A stretch of 64,000 nucleotides of DNA from NCBI GenBank assembly GCA_032173965.1, contig CM063294.1, positions 5,936,452-6,000,451 of the forward strand. Reading direction: 5' to 3'. A program made the position numbers and the translations under genes. The notes below the pieces were generated by a model. The model searched no databases. It had not been told where the DNA came from and worked only from the letters and a program-made list of their open reading frames with translations. Source of the stretch: Sitta carolinensis (Eukaryota; Chordata; Aves; Passeriformes; Sittidae). This document shows, piece by piece, positions 51,101-63,832 of this stretch; positions within the stretch are counted from its first letter, which is position 1; each line of letters begins with the position of its first letter.

Positions 51101-53828
51101 GCATAGAGGTCATTCTTCAACAAAATAGAAAACATAACCACAACCTTTTGTCACAAGTGCATAAGCTTTTGTCAGATTTTATGTTAGGTTTGTAAGGGAT
51201 ATGTGAGACATAGCTGGAGAGCAGAGCCTTAAGTTGTTTAGGAATGATTGCTCATCTACACAGAGAGAGAGGGAGACAAAATTCTGGCCAAACCCTGTAT
51301 ACCTTTGCACATGAAGTATTCAGTGGCCTAAAAGTGTATTTGGATGGATGAAGAACTAAGGATAAGTTCTTGCTTTTGTACATTTAGTGATCCATACAAC
51401 CTACTGTATCTGGCTTTTCCAATCTGTTCTACAATTAAATATTTTTCACTTCTAGCACAGAAAGCTTTTTACAAGCCAAGGGACATTAAAAGACCAACCT
51501 CATGTATTTCAATAGTCAAAAGCATAACAACTGTCTAAGTTACACTTGGTATACTTCAAATATGAAAGTACCTATGCTTGAAAATCACTGCAGATGGAAA
51601 AATCTGAAGTTTAGTGTAGAGAAAGTTGACAACCATTCTCTCTATAGAGATACTAGTTTTTCAGCAGAAAGGAAGACAAATACATTAGATATAATAAAGT
51701 GTTTCTTAATGAAAAAAAGACAGAAATTTGTCATTGGCTTTTGTGATGGTCCCCTTTAATAACGAACAATGCATTTGACAGAAAAGAAGAGAATGTGTCA
51801 GGGGAGGAACACTATGCAAGTAAATTTTTACAATTACGTTGGTCGTCAGATAACATTGTAATAGCTTGGTTATTCCTAGAGTGTAAAATAAGAAAATCAA
51901 GATCAATTCTGCCTTTGAGCTACTGGGATCCTTCCCAGGCATGAAATGTTAAATGCACTCATTATGCATCATTATTTCATTACTATCTAAATCATCTGTG
52001 TATTAGCTCAGATAACTGTGCACCCAAGGGAGTGCTGTAGCTTTTGGGGACTTCTGACATTTTGTACTGAAAATAAAAAAAAGTGAAGAAAAGCAATAGA
52101 CTTGTACTCATATATCTGCAAAGAGAACAAGGAAACAGTGTATGCAGAAGTGGTGCCTTTATTCTGAAAATGCAAATAAACCAATTTCCCTTGTTTGTAA
52201 AGCAAGAATGAGATGGAGATTAATTTGCATCTGCAAACTTCAGGTGACTTTGGCATATCTAAAATTAAGGATGATTCAGAATCAAAAGCCTGTACAATCA
52301 AATAGGAATAAAATTAGCCTTAAAATACCAACTATTGGAAGAGTGTGTGTGAAATCCTACAGCAAAAGAAAACAAAAGCACAATATTCAGTATCTTCATG
52401 AAACTAGATATTCGGTTCAGGAAGCTTGTGTAATTCAAAAGCAAAATAAACACTTAAAATTATGTGCAAGCTTATCCAAGGCATTTTAACAGCATTTGGA
52501 AAGTGAAATTCAAAGGTGCCCGGACATAACCTCAGAAGAGGATGGGTCTGAAAGACATCCTTCCTGTGGAATCCTGCAGTGGCCCAAGATAGCTTGGAGA
52601 GGTTTAATTTAAACCTCTGTGCATCAGCATTAGTTAATCTGGCCATTAAATTTTAGAGTTATCCACTTCTGAGTAGCTCTGCTCTTTAGGAGATGTAATA
52701 AATCAAACCATGCTGCACTAATGGAAAGCTAATGATAGTGGGTTAACCTGGTTTTCCACCTGGATTTCCCTGCTGCTTGTGTCCAGTCAAGGCTGTCAGC
52801 TCTACCATCACCCAGCAGATGAATCCAGTCATTTGGACAGTCCAGCCCTGCTCTCAAACCTTTCATTTGTTTTCAGTACCTTCTACAGAGCTTCCCAATT
52901 TTATCACCAGTAGAATATACTGAAATCCATCCCTCAATTTAGCAAGGAGTAGTATCAAAGCAACTAATCTTGGCTGTCTGGCAAACAATTTGTAATGTTC
53001 AGGCTAGCTGACAAACAATTTCTCAAAATTCCTCCGATGTCTTTAGCCTAAATTTAAGCTTTTGCAACAGAAACAGCCAACTGTTTCTATGCACAGGGCA
53101 GTAGAGACAGAGAAATTTTTTAACATATGTGTTTGCCTTACTCTCTCTTACTGTTTTGTTTCCCTGGAAAGAATTTTGGCTCAAAGTTGCTGAGAAGCAA
53201 GTTTAGTGGGCAAGACACTAGGCAGACGTTTCATTGCTACCCAGGACCAACCCACCACAGGGTTACAAAAAACTGAATCCTCACCTTTCTCACCAGCTTC
53301 TTCTCTTATTCAGCAGACACCTCTGTGCTGAATTTTGAACAGAACCAACAAGCATGGTAAGAAAATCGATTTTTCTAAACAGTGTTTTAGACAGTCACCT
53401 TTAATCCACCCAGAAACAGCCAAGTAGCAATAATTAATGAGTTAACCAATTATTGCTTAAGAAACTATTGACATGGGTTATCCAGTCACAAATTTTCCTC
53501 CCGATTAGAGCAGGAATGTCAAACATCTTGAGTCTTTGACTGTCACATTCCAAACTGATATTCTCCTGAAAGTAACAGGCACATTTTATACCCATTTCTT
53601 TTTAATTCCTTGCTATTCTCAGCTGATAGGATTCACCTTAATTTTGTCTCCTAACTGAGGAGGCTCAACAGTAGGAGAAATGTCTGGGTAGATCACAGAC
53701 TAGTCCTGAGTGCTCTGCATCATATACATTTGTTTATTAAATGACAAGAAAACCAGGACAATTTAAACCTTCTAAAAAGAGAAGAATTCTATGAATTTCT
53801 TTTCGCTCCCACGCCCCCTCTCCACCCG

Positions 53829-53841
53829 CCCCCCCCCCCCC
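53829..53841. repeat. Poly(C) run followed by (CAAA)n
   Basis: About thirteen C after CCACCCG, then AAACAAACAAA. Poly(C) of this length is unusual in this AT-rich window. Confidence 0.85.
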
Positions 53842-56800
53842 AAACAAACAAAGTTTGGATTCACTTTTCCTGGCTATAAATTATTTCATAAATTAATTTA
53901 ATTTATACAAATATATGTCCAAGAAATGCATAGAGGCCACCAGAAGCTGGCAGAATGAGCACTGCCCTCTGAGCTTGCTTTGCTTCTTCCCTCACTGAGG
54001 AGAGGGCAACAGCTAAAGCACGTTCAGTCTAAGACTGGAAAACAACTTGAGTCCAGACAGCAATAACAGTATGAAAACATGGTTTGTTTTTTTTTCTTTC
54101 ATTGCAAATGAAATTATTTGGAGCAGATTATGGTGGGTGTACAGTAATACATTCATCTACTGCAAGAACACAGCAGCAGGAGAGTGAAATGTCTTTACTC
54201 CTGTCAGCTTCCCTGAAATGCACTGTGTGCAGCAAAACCCCATCCCATATTGGGTGCTGGAAGAGGAATCCCTCCTGAGAGCTTGGGGTGTCACACAGCC
54301 AATAACTGCACAGGACTAAGGTGCACAAAGAGTGGTGTGGGTGGGGAAAAACCTGACAACACTTCCCTGTACAGATGGTTCTGAAAAACACTTACATGGA
54401 TTGAAAAAACCCAGCCAACACAGCATGGGCAGCATGACATCTCTGTGGATGGTGTTTAACCTTTCTTGTTTCCTTGGTTTTCCTTGGTGTAAGATGGTCT
54501 GCTGGCATCAGAGAGCAGTCCTCACCCCTCTCCCTGGTTTTAGCTCAGCATATCAGTGGGGACATGTTCCAGGGAAGAAAGGTGAAGAGTCTAATGTCTT
54601 GCTCTTCTTCTAGTTCCTTAGATTTCTTTGAGCCATGCCCACAAAAAAATAGCTCTAGCCTTTATTTGGAGAAGTCAGAATCAGAGAAAAAGATGACTCT
54701 TGAATATTTCCTCACCCAGGTGAGAGCAAGTGTCAAGCAGTAAAGCTGACTCCACCCCCACACAGCTGTAACAAACACACCCGAAATATTTCCAGTCTTT
54801 TGCACGCTCCATGAGCTGGGGAACAGCTGTATGTTACCAGCATTCTGGCCACAACATCTGTCACACATAAATACATAACAGCACCTACATTCATAATCAT
54901 AAAAGTAATAACTGCCATGCTTCTAATTGCCTTGTTTTCAGTTGTTTATATTTCCTAACTTGAGCTATTTGCAATAACACTCATTTACAGGAGTCGGCCC
55001 CTCGGGGAATTGATCAGAAAAATTATCTCCCTTAGGTAGGATTTTCAGACACTCACACTGGAATCTGTAAAAATAAAGGACTGAAGGGAATAAATATAAA
55101 TCGAATGTGAACCTCTAATGGTTGGCTTTGGAAAGGGGGAAGAACAATGATGCAGAGAGTAATGGAGAGATATCAGGGTAAGATGTGAAACAGAACAGAA
55201 ACTGAAGGTTTTAACTTACATGTCAGAATCAAGCAAAAGATGTGCAATAAAATTGAGGAGATATAAACTAATAGATGAAATCAGCTTTGGGAAAAGGAGA
55301 CAGAAGAAGGATATCAGTGAGACTTTGAGGACCAGAGTGGAAAGCAAAAATCCTGGCAAAAGACCCTGTCATACACTGTTACAAACTACCTGTGGAACCC
55401 ACTACTGTAATTTTTCAGTATTTTCTCGAAATGATGACAAAATTTGGCTTGTTGTGCTAATGCATAACTACACATAACAGTCTTCAAATTTTTCTTGCCT
55501 TACTGAATGCACAGGACAAACATGCTTTGTGTTTCTGTTAGGAGGTAGTTAGAAAATAAGAACAGATTAGGTCAGATGAGAAGCATAATCTGTTGTCCTG
55601 TCTCACCACGGAAAACATTTTATAAGTGTGGGAAAAGCATAAAACAAGCAAATATAGATAAAACTTGTACAAGTATAATGTCCCAACCTCCCGAGATAGA
55701 GTTTGTATCTGCACATGGTGTTTAATAGCCCTTGATGAGTCCATGGCTTTCTCTAATTGCTAAATGATCCTTTTATACCTTTGATATAACTAAAATCCCA
55801 AGTTACACACTTGAATTATGCATGGCATGCAAAACAGAGCATTTTGGTTCAAATTTGCTTTATAAGAGTTTCAGTGGCTGCCCATTGGCTCTTCTGTTAC
55901 AAGAACTGATGAATAATTAGTCCTTATTTGCATTCATTTGGAGACCTTTATTGTGTGCTTGGTTCAGTTGTTTCTTTTCCAAGTTCTAGTCCATTTAACT
56001 TTTCTACACAGAGAATTCATTCCAATCTTCTTATTCCATTGTTCTTCTCATCTTTTTTCCAGGTCCAAAATATCCTTGCCAAATTAGAGGGAGACCACCT
56101 TTTAAAAATTTAATTAGGTGTGTACTTTTGCAGAATAATCCATAACTGCCAAAAATCTCTGAATAAAGTAGTGAAAACTACAGCATTTCTGAAGTTATAT
56201 ACAGGTATCATTTCAGAATTACCAACACTGAAATTCACCTGCCATTTTTTGCATAGTGACTCATAGCAGCAAGGTCCAGTTTCACTGTTACTGAGTGTTA
56301 CATGTTTGAACTTTATAACTTTTGCTACTCATTCCATGAAAAAGCAGAATAAAGATGCCTTTAATGATTTTTACTAGAGTCCACCTGAAATCTTCCTCGA
56401 ATGTCCACTGCCTTTCCTGAGTAGTCAGACATTACTCTAGCAATGATTCTTTAAACATTACAGCTTGTTTCAAAGCACATAGAAAAAAATTATTATAACT
56501 TTTGTAAATCTGCATATGGTACACCAGCCAAGTCATTCTTAACCACGCTTCTTTTGGCTGCTTCAAAACTTCCTGCTGTGTTTGCAATCATGTATTTATA
56601 TGATTTCCTTCTACAATCCCATGTGAACTCCTTTGCTACTATTTTTTCCTCTTACTACAGATTTGTTAGAGCAGAAGATACTTAGTGATTACAGACATGG
56701 TCCTTTTGAAATTCTATTTGTAGAAGCTGGAGAGTGTAGAACAAAGAAGATGAAGATTTCGGGGAAGAGATGAGTACTATGAAGAACTGAGATATTTTAC

Positions 56801-59800
56801 CTTTTCTGACAATTTGTCCACGATGTTGGTGGGAGTGATTAGTTCCATTTGTTTGACCTGTTCAGAAACTGCACAGTTCATCTGAAGACTTTCTGCCCAT
56901 GTGGAAATAGTTCAATACTCAAATTCTGCCCATTTTTGGCACTCATAGCCACAACAAAGATGACAGGAGATGTGTTTCTAAGTGTACAAATTGCTACATA
57001 ATGCTAAGCATTTGGGGTAGACAGGAGAAAGGTGATAAATATCTGAAATAGAACACCCATATGTACTTTCATTCCCAACTCAAAGGATAGATAATGCTAA
57101 TACCATTCATCTCAAAGAGGTTTTATGGAAGTTCATTAATGTATCTGAAGCACTTACATACCTTAGTGATAAATATGATAAACACCATTTAAAAGCCCAT
57201 GAGAAAATTAGCACTGCTGACTTGGGAGCTGCGTTTGAACAGCGGGCAATAAATATAACATGAGACAGAAAGTAAACTTCAAGGACAAAAAAATACAGAG
57301 AAAAAACTTCCCTTCTGTTTTGCTCACTAAATGAAACAGGCCTGTTAAAGCAGTAAGGGAATACTTAGAAGTTCCAAAGAAATTATGCACAACTCTAGCT
57401 CAGACAGGCAGAATTCTCTAACGGCTGAAGTAAAAGACAGCAGTGATGTCCCCAGAAAATATTTTTTTTTCAAACTTAATGCACAAAGTGCACACTCCTA
57501 ATTGCAACATTCAGTTTACAAGTGTAGATAGATGAATGTGGTCTCACACTAATTATTTCAGGACAAATACTGGAGTCTGATTCATTAATCAGATAAAATT
57601 TTCACTGAATCTAAGTGGGCTCTTTGCTTCTACAGCCTGCAGTATGCAGCCTATCCTGTTTTCTTTTGTCTCAGACTTCCCAAGGACATGGAGATATGGT
57701 TTATACAGTAGAGGATTGAACATAATTTTTATCAATTCAAGCATTTTAAATAGATAATTCTTTGCTCTGCTCCCTAGGCATTATTCAACTTTTAAGTGGT
57801 ACATCTGCAACTCTTTCAGCTGGACACAGTCACCTTTGGTTCAACTGCTATATAACAAGGCAGACTGACTGGCCACCTGATTTTTTCCTACTGTGCTAAA
57901 TCAAGAGCTGGTTTGTGCATTTTAGGAAGCTTTTCACAGAGGGCAGGAAGCATTGCATGCATCTGTCCATGCACAATGCCTCTGCTCCTGTTGTCTTTCA
58001 GCAGGTGCTTCACATATTTCCTTTCATACCTCACTAGATTTCTTGGCTGGTGAGCACTTAGAATCAGGACTATGTCTTTAACCTATAATTTTTTGTGAAG
58101 TATGATGTGCCTGCTATAATAAAGGGGAAAAGATGTATTGAAGAGAAGTATCTAGCCAAGCAGAAGAAAACAGGTGGTTTCAAGAACTTGCAAGAAAAAA
58201 CAGGAAGGATAAAATTCATTAAAAATACCCCAAAACATTAAAGAGATGACACAACCATCTCCCTACCATTCTACAGCTCAATGGAGACCTTTATATATCT
58301 ACAAGAGCAGTTTGAACCTATGTGCAAGACAGGATCAGCTCAGAATTTTCAAACTTGGCTGTTAAGAGAGTTTCACTTTGCCATGCCTTGATATAATACA
58401 CAGAAACATAAATGAACCTTCCCTCTTCTCACTATAGAACTCCAGCTACATGGGCAGATATCCAGCACGAAAAATAAAAATAATAACTGCTTAGGCAGTA
58501 TGTCCAACATGTGGAACTGAGAAGAATTTCAGACCAGTGCCAGGAGCCCCTCTGCACAGAGGACCCAAACACAACATGCTGTGAACATTGTCAGGTTCCC
58601 AACAATGAATTCACTTACCCAACAAGGAACCCTGCAATGAGCTGCAGCTCTCACCTCAATAGGATAGAGAGTAATTGAATAAACTCCTTCTAAATTTAAG
58701 CTGAGCATTGCATCACCCAACTAATAACTTAGTGAGAAATTCAAAACCTGCTAGAAAAATTTCCAGATGAAGTACTGATCCCACAGGTAACTTAAAAATC
58801 AATCTGAATTGCTTTTTGGAATAACAAAGAGACAAATTTCAGGGTCTTTGCTCACCACCAGCGGTGCCCTGAGACCTCAAAAATTCCCTCTGGTGCATTT
58901 AGTAACAAAGTACATCAAGTGCAGTACAGATAAGGAACACTGGAGTCCCAGTGGAAGACTGATCTCTATTGTCTGACCCACCAAAAGGACAGGGAGGAGA
59001 TGTACTGATCTTATTTCATAGCTGTGGACAGTACCCCTGGCTGCAAATATTGCTACATATTTCATCCACACACCAAATTTTAATTTCTTTCTTAAAAAGA
59101 GAAAGAAATACATTTTCTTTTATGGAGTCACCTAAATTTAAGAGACAGAGATATATGCCTAAAAGAGAAATGAGCAGACACCATCTGTAGTTTAAATTAT
59201 CTCTGGCCACTTTGTGGTGGTCAAATAAATCCTTATTGCCAACTGTCACCCCAACACACTCCCTGTTTTTCAGCCTGAGGTTCCAAACTTTATCATGGCT
59301 GCAGGCAAGTGCTATCAGCACAGGTCTAACCAGAGAATCTAAGGGGTGAAGCATCTGTTAATAAAGGCTCCACAAAGAAGCTTCTCCTAAAATTCTCTCA
59401 AGCCCAGCCCTGGCAGTCAGCTGCAGATGGAGGCAGGCTGCACCGTGTGGAAACAGGGACAAATGGAACACAGTGCCTGCCACTGTGAGCAGAATGGAGA
59501 GGGCAAAAAAGCACAGCGCAAATATTTCACTGCTGTGTTTGACTTTCAACCATTTCCTTCAACTCACCAGGAGAGATTATACACACACATGCAAGAAAAG
59601 AGGGAACAAGTGATTTCGTTTAGCAGATTCTGTTCACATTCTCAGCTTACAGCATATTTTTTCATCTATGGCTTTTTTAAAAAAAAATAATAAAAAAAAA
59701 TCCCTCAGCAGGTCAATCAAGAACTCCTTGCATTTTTCTCACTGTCATTGTTTTCAGCTGTTTAAAAGGAAAAGAAATATCCAATGCCAGTCAATCTTAT

Positions 59801-60604
59801 TTTCTCTTCAATCTGAACTGTAGTATTGAGCAGCACTGCTACTCCTGTCAATCACCTTTTCTAACCTGAAGAAAAGCAAAAGTTACTGACTGACACCAAG
59901 CAAAAAATTTCTTACATTCTATCCTCACAACCCAAAAGGCTTTGGGAGTTTAAAGAATCAAATCAGTGTCACTGTGAGGTATTTCTAAGTAGCAGGCAAA
60001 GGAAAAAAAAAACAAAAAACAACCAACTTGAACACTCAAGATTACCTGCCTTCATTTTAGATGTGGCCCACAGCAAATTTCTAATCATAGGCATTGCCTT
60101 CCAGCTCCAAGGACACATTATGTCCAAGTCCATATTCTTTTTTAATTATATGAGTGAATAGTCTTGCCTCACTTGAACTTGAAAAGGTAGGGATTTTAAT
60201 ATCAAACAAAAAAATACAGTTTTAACTTCATATTTTCTGAAACAAATATTACTTTTCTGACAAAAGAAGATGAGTTGAGAGTTCCTGAACTGTTTTGTCT
60301 TTTCTCCATGGACACCCACCTACCTATCATTCATCTTTTCAGTAAGTCAAGTGGCGAACCTCCAGAGAAAGTGATGAAGCAATTCTTCTGAGTTTAACAA
60401 AATAAATGTAGCCAATAAAGGGCAAAGATAATATTTTTTATTTTATACATCAATGTGCTATATATAAAGCCATAAACTCTAAAATTGAGAAAATAATTTA
60501 ATCCAGTCACCCTGAAATAACATTCATGCCACATATGTTCTGCCCATGTTTGCAAGTTTACTATTTATTTTTTTAAAGTGGCAGCTTGTCCTGTCAATGC
60601 TGAT

Positions 60605-61271
60605 TGTCAGAGTCAACTCGGAACGGAACTCTTGGAATGGAATTCTTGCAGCACCTTCTCCCTCGTTGCTTAGGCCCATTTTGCAGAGTGACAAGGTGCT
60701 GGATTTTACCCTGGAGCTGGCTGGGATACAGTCTGGCACTGGCTGCCCCAGAGAGCCTCACAACCCAGGGGCAGCTGGCTGGGGCTGGGCTCTCCAGATG
60801 GGTTGTGTTGAGTCCAGGGTGAAGCACAGGAGGGGTCTCTGGGGGGTTCCCGAGGACGTTTATTCCATGGGAGGCTCAGGAACCAGAGCCCAGAACAGCA
60901 GTGTGCACACACTCTTAACTTGGGGGGTTCAATTCTTCAGCCAGGAGGGTAAAAGGAGGGGAGAGGCACAAGGCAGGGTCTCACTGTACAGTAACCAGTG
61001 AGGGACTACACGGGAGAACAGGACACATGAACCAACCGAGGATTGGGGATGGCAGGGAACAGCCCAGAACCAAGGGCAGATACAACACGGGATTGACAGT
61101 TTAACATGAGGAGGGAAAAGAACAGTCTGGGCTTAGGGGCGGGGATGGGGTAAGATGGACAACTGGGAACGGGAGGAGAAAACCAACCAAGCCAACTAAC
61201 ATGGTGAAACCAGGAATGATCCTTTTGAGAAGTTACAGTGCAAAACCCACCATAAAGAAAAACACACCACA
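60605..61271 (-). mobile_element. Solo LTR-like element of an endogenous retrovirus, about 670 bp
   Basis: On the minus strand the block starts TGTGGTGTG and ends TTGACTCTGACA (TG...CA termini). It is more GC-rich than its surroundings and contains GAATAAACG (polyadenylation signal at 60864-60859) about 410 bp from its 5' end, as in avian ERV LTRs. No gag/pol coding is adjacent, which fits a solo LTR. I could not see an obvious matching target-site duplication at these borders, so the exact ends are approximate. It lies downstream of, and in the same orientation as, the right-edge gene and might provide alternative 3' ends. Family assignment is inference. Confidence 0.5.
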
Positions 61272-61693
61272 GCAAAGCTCATGCTCCTAGAGCCATTTGG
61301 TTCCTGCAGGGTGGGAGAAAGGCCAGGCTGCAGGAAGAGCTCTGAGCCACCAGGCTCAGATTGAGCTCAGCCTGAGCACGGGACTGCCCTGCCTCCTGCA
61401 GAAACCCCCTGGCATCTCTAACAGGAAACGCTTTTCATTCTGTCAAAAGAGACAAAAGTGTGCAGCACAGATACTCCATTAACAGGTATTCAAACACCTT
61501 GGCTCCCTATTCCACGCCTTTCACCTGGCCCTGGCCCTCTGAGCCCTGCAGAATGGAAGGGCATTGGGTATCTTTAGTCCACAATTGTCCCTACAGCATC
61601 TGCTCAGCTCAGCATGGGACAGAAGATTCACATTTCTCCCTCTAGATGAAAGACATCCCAGGAAGAGAATGAAGTTAGTGGCATTATCTGTTT

Positions 61694-61699
61694 TTTATT
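61694..61699 (-). terminator. Polyadenylation signal AATAAA of the right-edge gene
   Basis: The minus strand reads CAATAAAAAACAG here, 60 bp after the stop codon of the terminal exon. A T/G-containing stretch (TGGGATGTCTTTC) follows about 35 bp further on, as expected for a downstream element. Cleavage would be near 61675. Confidence 0.5.
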
Positions 61700-61758
61700 G
61701 CCTCACATGCTTTACAGTTAACATTACTTCTTGGTGCCCATTTCAGTGATTGATTCAA

Positions 61759-61840
61759 TTAGGAGTGTGTGCTATGGAGCACACGTTTCTGACGGGCATA
61801 TTCCTGTATGAGCTGAGGAACATCTACCGAGAAATTGTCT
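61759..61840 (-). CDS. Terminal coding exon of the right-edge gene
   Basis: The acceptor CTGTTTCTTCTCACAG is followed by one base completing Arg, then 26 residues (start DNFSVDVPQLIQEYARQK, end HSTHS) and TAA at 61761-61759. Composition is that of a soluble helical C-terminus. An AATAAA signal lies 60 bp downstream, giving a very short 3' UTR. A long LTR-like element begins only about 490 bp further on (61271), in the same orientation. I do not recognise the C-terminus. Confidence 0.65.
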
Positions 61841-62433
61841 CTGTGAGAAGAAACAGAAAACCAATGAACACACATGCACACAAAGCCAGGAATTTTAAAC
61901 GTCATTGAAACAGTTATGCTGCTTTTAAATACATATTCATAAAAACATGTGCAGGTGCTGTCAAACTCTCATGGAAATTTAGAATGTATTTTTTGAGTGA
62001 TTATAAGGCATATAGACTTGAAAATATTTAGAAACGTAAGAAGATGATAAATACAGTGAAAAGAAAACAGCAGATCTCCTTCTGGGTCAGAAAGAATATG
62101 GCTGCTTAATTCCACAGCCCTTTTCCTGACCCTTACACAAAGGACACACCTTTGGAATAGCCACCAAATTGTCTACCTAGACACACTGGGGCTTTTATTA
62201 AAAGGCTACATGTACAGGCAATACACCAGTCCTGTATTACCTGCTCTAACTAGTCTAAAATAATTTAAATGAAACATTTCTTTTAGGAAAAGCAACTAAA
62301 TATACTTTTGCTGTGCTATTAAAACTACAGAAAATTCTCAAAAGTAAAGACTAAAACAAAGGTGTCCTCTCCTCCCTCCCCTTTGAAATCTGTCAGAGAG
62401 CATAATATTCCCTTCTGCAGCCTGAATTTCCAC

Positions 62434-62490
62434 CTACAGGGGACTTTCTTCACAGCATCATAAATTACATTTATCAGTGTGATTCTTGAC
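62434..62490 (-). CDS. Coding exon (penultimate) of the right-edge gene
   Basis: The acceptor is TTTTGATCTGCCTTGCAG and the exon is 57 nt. It begins with one base completing a Trp codon, encodes SRITLINVIYDAVKKVPC, and leaves AG to be completed to Arg by the terminal exon. The donor TGTAG|GTGGAA is weak, which is the least certain splice site of the gene. The frame stays open past this donor for about 36 codons, so an alternative longer exon end cannot be excluded. Confidence 0.5.
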
Positions 62491-63155
62491 CTGCAAGGCA
62501 GATCAAAATTAAATGCTTCCAAAGCTCACATTAATTAGGCTAGGAGATACCTCCATTGGTTGTGGTTTAGCAAATATTCTGCACCTGCAGATAAGGTATG
62601 TGTTTATGGAATATTATGTTCAGGCAAGACATTTTATCTGTCTGACAATACAGGTTGGTCTGTGTTAAGTGCTGGCTTCTCAGAAACTGGGTGCAAGTCA
62701 TGTCCTGATGTCCTGCTCTGGAAACACAGAGAGCCTGCTCCTTTTCTAAAATAAGGCTGGGCTCTAGAAGGCTGCTCATGGCCATGAGCAAGTGTGGGCA
62801 GCAGTAAATAATATGGACTTATTTAGGCAGCCTGTACACCTCTGGCACTTTCCAGGACAAGTCTTGCACATGTTATGCAATAATTATGACCTGGCAAAGC
62901 AGGTACCAGGCCCAAGTGTCAGGCAGAGGCAGCTGGGACAAAACCTTTTGAACAAGCTACACAGATAAGGTGACAAGGATTTGCTTTGGCAAACTAAAAT
63001 AAGCACTATCCAAAGCAAATTCCTGGGCCAGGTGAAAATTACTACAGTAAAGAAAAAGAGGAAAGGTGAACCAGAAGCTCACGTTTCACTTTATTCCCTG
63101 CCCTAAGCACCACCAGAAGCCAAAGTCCTGGGCACTGCTTGGCTCCATCACTCAC

Positions 63156-63240
63156 CAAAAGCATTTGTTAATAGCTGGTGGCTCATTTGCTAACGACTGG
63201 CACTTCATCTGACATTGCTTTACATCTTCTAAACTCTTTT
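63156..63240 (-). CDS. Coding exon (third from the end) of the right-edge gene
   Basis: This is the best-defined exon of the gene: acceptor CACATTGTCTTCCAG, donor TTTTG|GTGAGTGATGG. Only one frame is open. It takes two bases to finish a codon, encodes 27 residues beginning KSLEDVKQCQMKCQ and ending PPAINKCF, and leaves TG, completed by the G of the next exon to tryptophan. The sequence is helical and cysteine-containing (three Cys) but lacks a zinc-finger spacing. Joining it directly to the terminal exon would create TGA, so an intermediate exon of length divisible by three is required, and the 57-nt exon meets that requirement. Confidence 0.65.
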
Positions 63241-63555
63241 CTGGAAGACAATGTGCAGAGTGGAGGCCCCTGCCCTGTGGTGCTCTGCAGTGCTGGGAGC
63301 AGGCAGTCCCTGCAGGTCAGGCACTGCTCACCCGGGGCAAACCAGGGCCAGCCCTTCAGGCTCCTGGAACAGGAGGGCTCTTTCCTCCTAGCTCTAATTA
63401 CCACAGTCCAGTGGCCTAAATTAAGTGACCCAATAAGTTCAGACCCGTTTTCTAGACACCAGCCTCTCAGTGAAAATGTTTAATCTTCTTTATAGCCCCG
63501 TTTGTTTTCCATCTCCCTGCAAGGCTTGTGGCTTACAGAATGATTTCTCTCTTAG

Positions 63556-63587
63556 GATCCCACCACAGGACAGGGCATGACAGCAAG
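63556..63587 (+). other. Exon-like 32-nt segment antisense to an intron of the right-edge gene
   Basis: TGATTTCTCTCTTAG and CAAG|GTAAGCAG bracket 32 nt on the plus strand. Both sites fit the consensus well. There is no coding partner and the segment is very short. Probably chance, or an antisense transcript. Confidence 0.12.
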
Positions 63588-63792
63588 GTAAGCAGAGATT
63601 TAGGCTGCCCTGGATAGCAAAGTGGCAGATCTAGGGAATGAACCCAGGCTCAGGATATCAGAAAGACATTTGAGCTCACATCTGAAATCTAAGCAATGAT
63701 TTCAAACTGATTTTTCACCCAGGTTACCATAGTATATGATACACTATTGAAATAATGTCACATTTGTAGTAGAAATTGGGGGGGAAATCTAC

Positions 63793-63832
63793 TGAAAATC
63801 AGGGCTGATTCTAATTTCTGAATATCCTTAGG
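63793..63832 (-). CDS. Coding exon (fourth from the end) of the right-edge gene
   Basis: A pyrimidine-rich acceptor, CTGCTTGTCTTTGCAG, precedes an exon starting in phase 0. It encodes PKDIQKLESALIF and leaves one base (A) over. The donor TTCA|GTAGAT is mediocre. The leftover A joins the first two bases (AA) of the next exon to make a lysine codon. The other two frames stop within the exon. This is the most upstream exon I can place; about 170 bp remain to the window edge and the preceding exon was not found there. Confidence 0.5.

Larger units (their letters stand above)
46755..60604. other. Gene-free stretch
   Basis: Besides the LTR candidate at 47.8-48.2 kb and the poly(C) run, the stretch is AT-rich with scattered short ORFs. 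Nothing recognised. Confidence 0.35.
61675..63832 (-). other. 3' part of an unidentified protein-coding gene (last four exons)
   Basis: Four exons on the minus strand chain without a phase conflict: 63832-63793 (40 nt), 63240-63156 (85 nt), 62490-62434 (57 nt) and 61840-61759 (82 nt including the stop). Introns are 552, 665 and 593 bp, so it is a compact gene. Acceptors seen are CTTTGCAG, GTCTTCCAG, CCTTGCAG and CTTCTCACAG. Donors are GTAGAT, GTGAGT and GTGGAA; the first and third are weak. The joined reading frame gives 87 residues, rich in charged helix-forming residues, with no signal peptide, membrane segment or cysteine-histidine zinc pattern. An AATAAA signal follows the stop by about 60 bp. 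The 5' part lies beyond the window. I do not recognise the protein and infer no function. Exon existence rests on splice signals plus phase agreement, not on homology. Confidence 0.65.

Noticed and set aside
62325..62490. Resemblance of the read-through past the penultimate exon (RWKF.L..GI after YD) to the C-terminal beta-barrel of the TFIIA large subunit
   Set aside because: Only a short spaced match. The matching residues straddle the predicted donor, and nothing further along agrees, so I treat it as coincidence.
62545..62578. A 34-nt mini-exon between TTATCTGCAG and ATGGAG|GTATCT on the minus strand
   Set aside because: It reads openly into the terminal exon but its length (34) breaks phase with the well-supported exon at 63156-63240; the 57-nt exon fits both neighbours.
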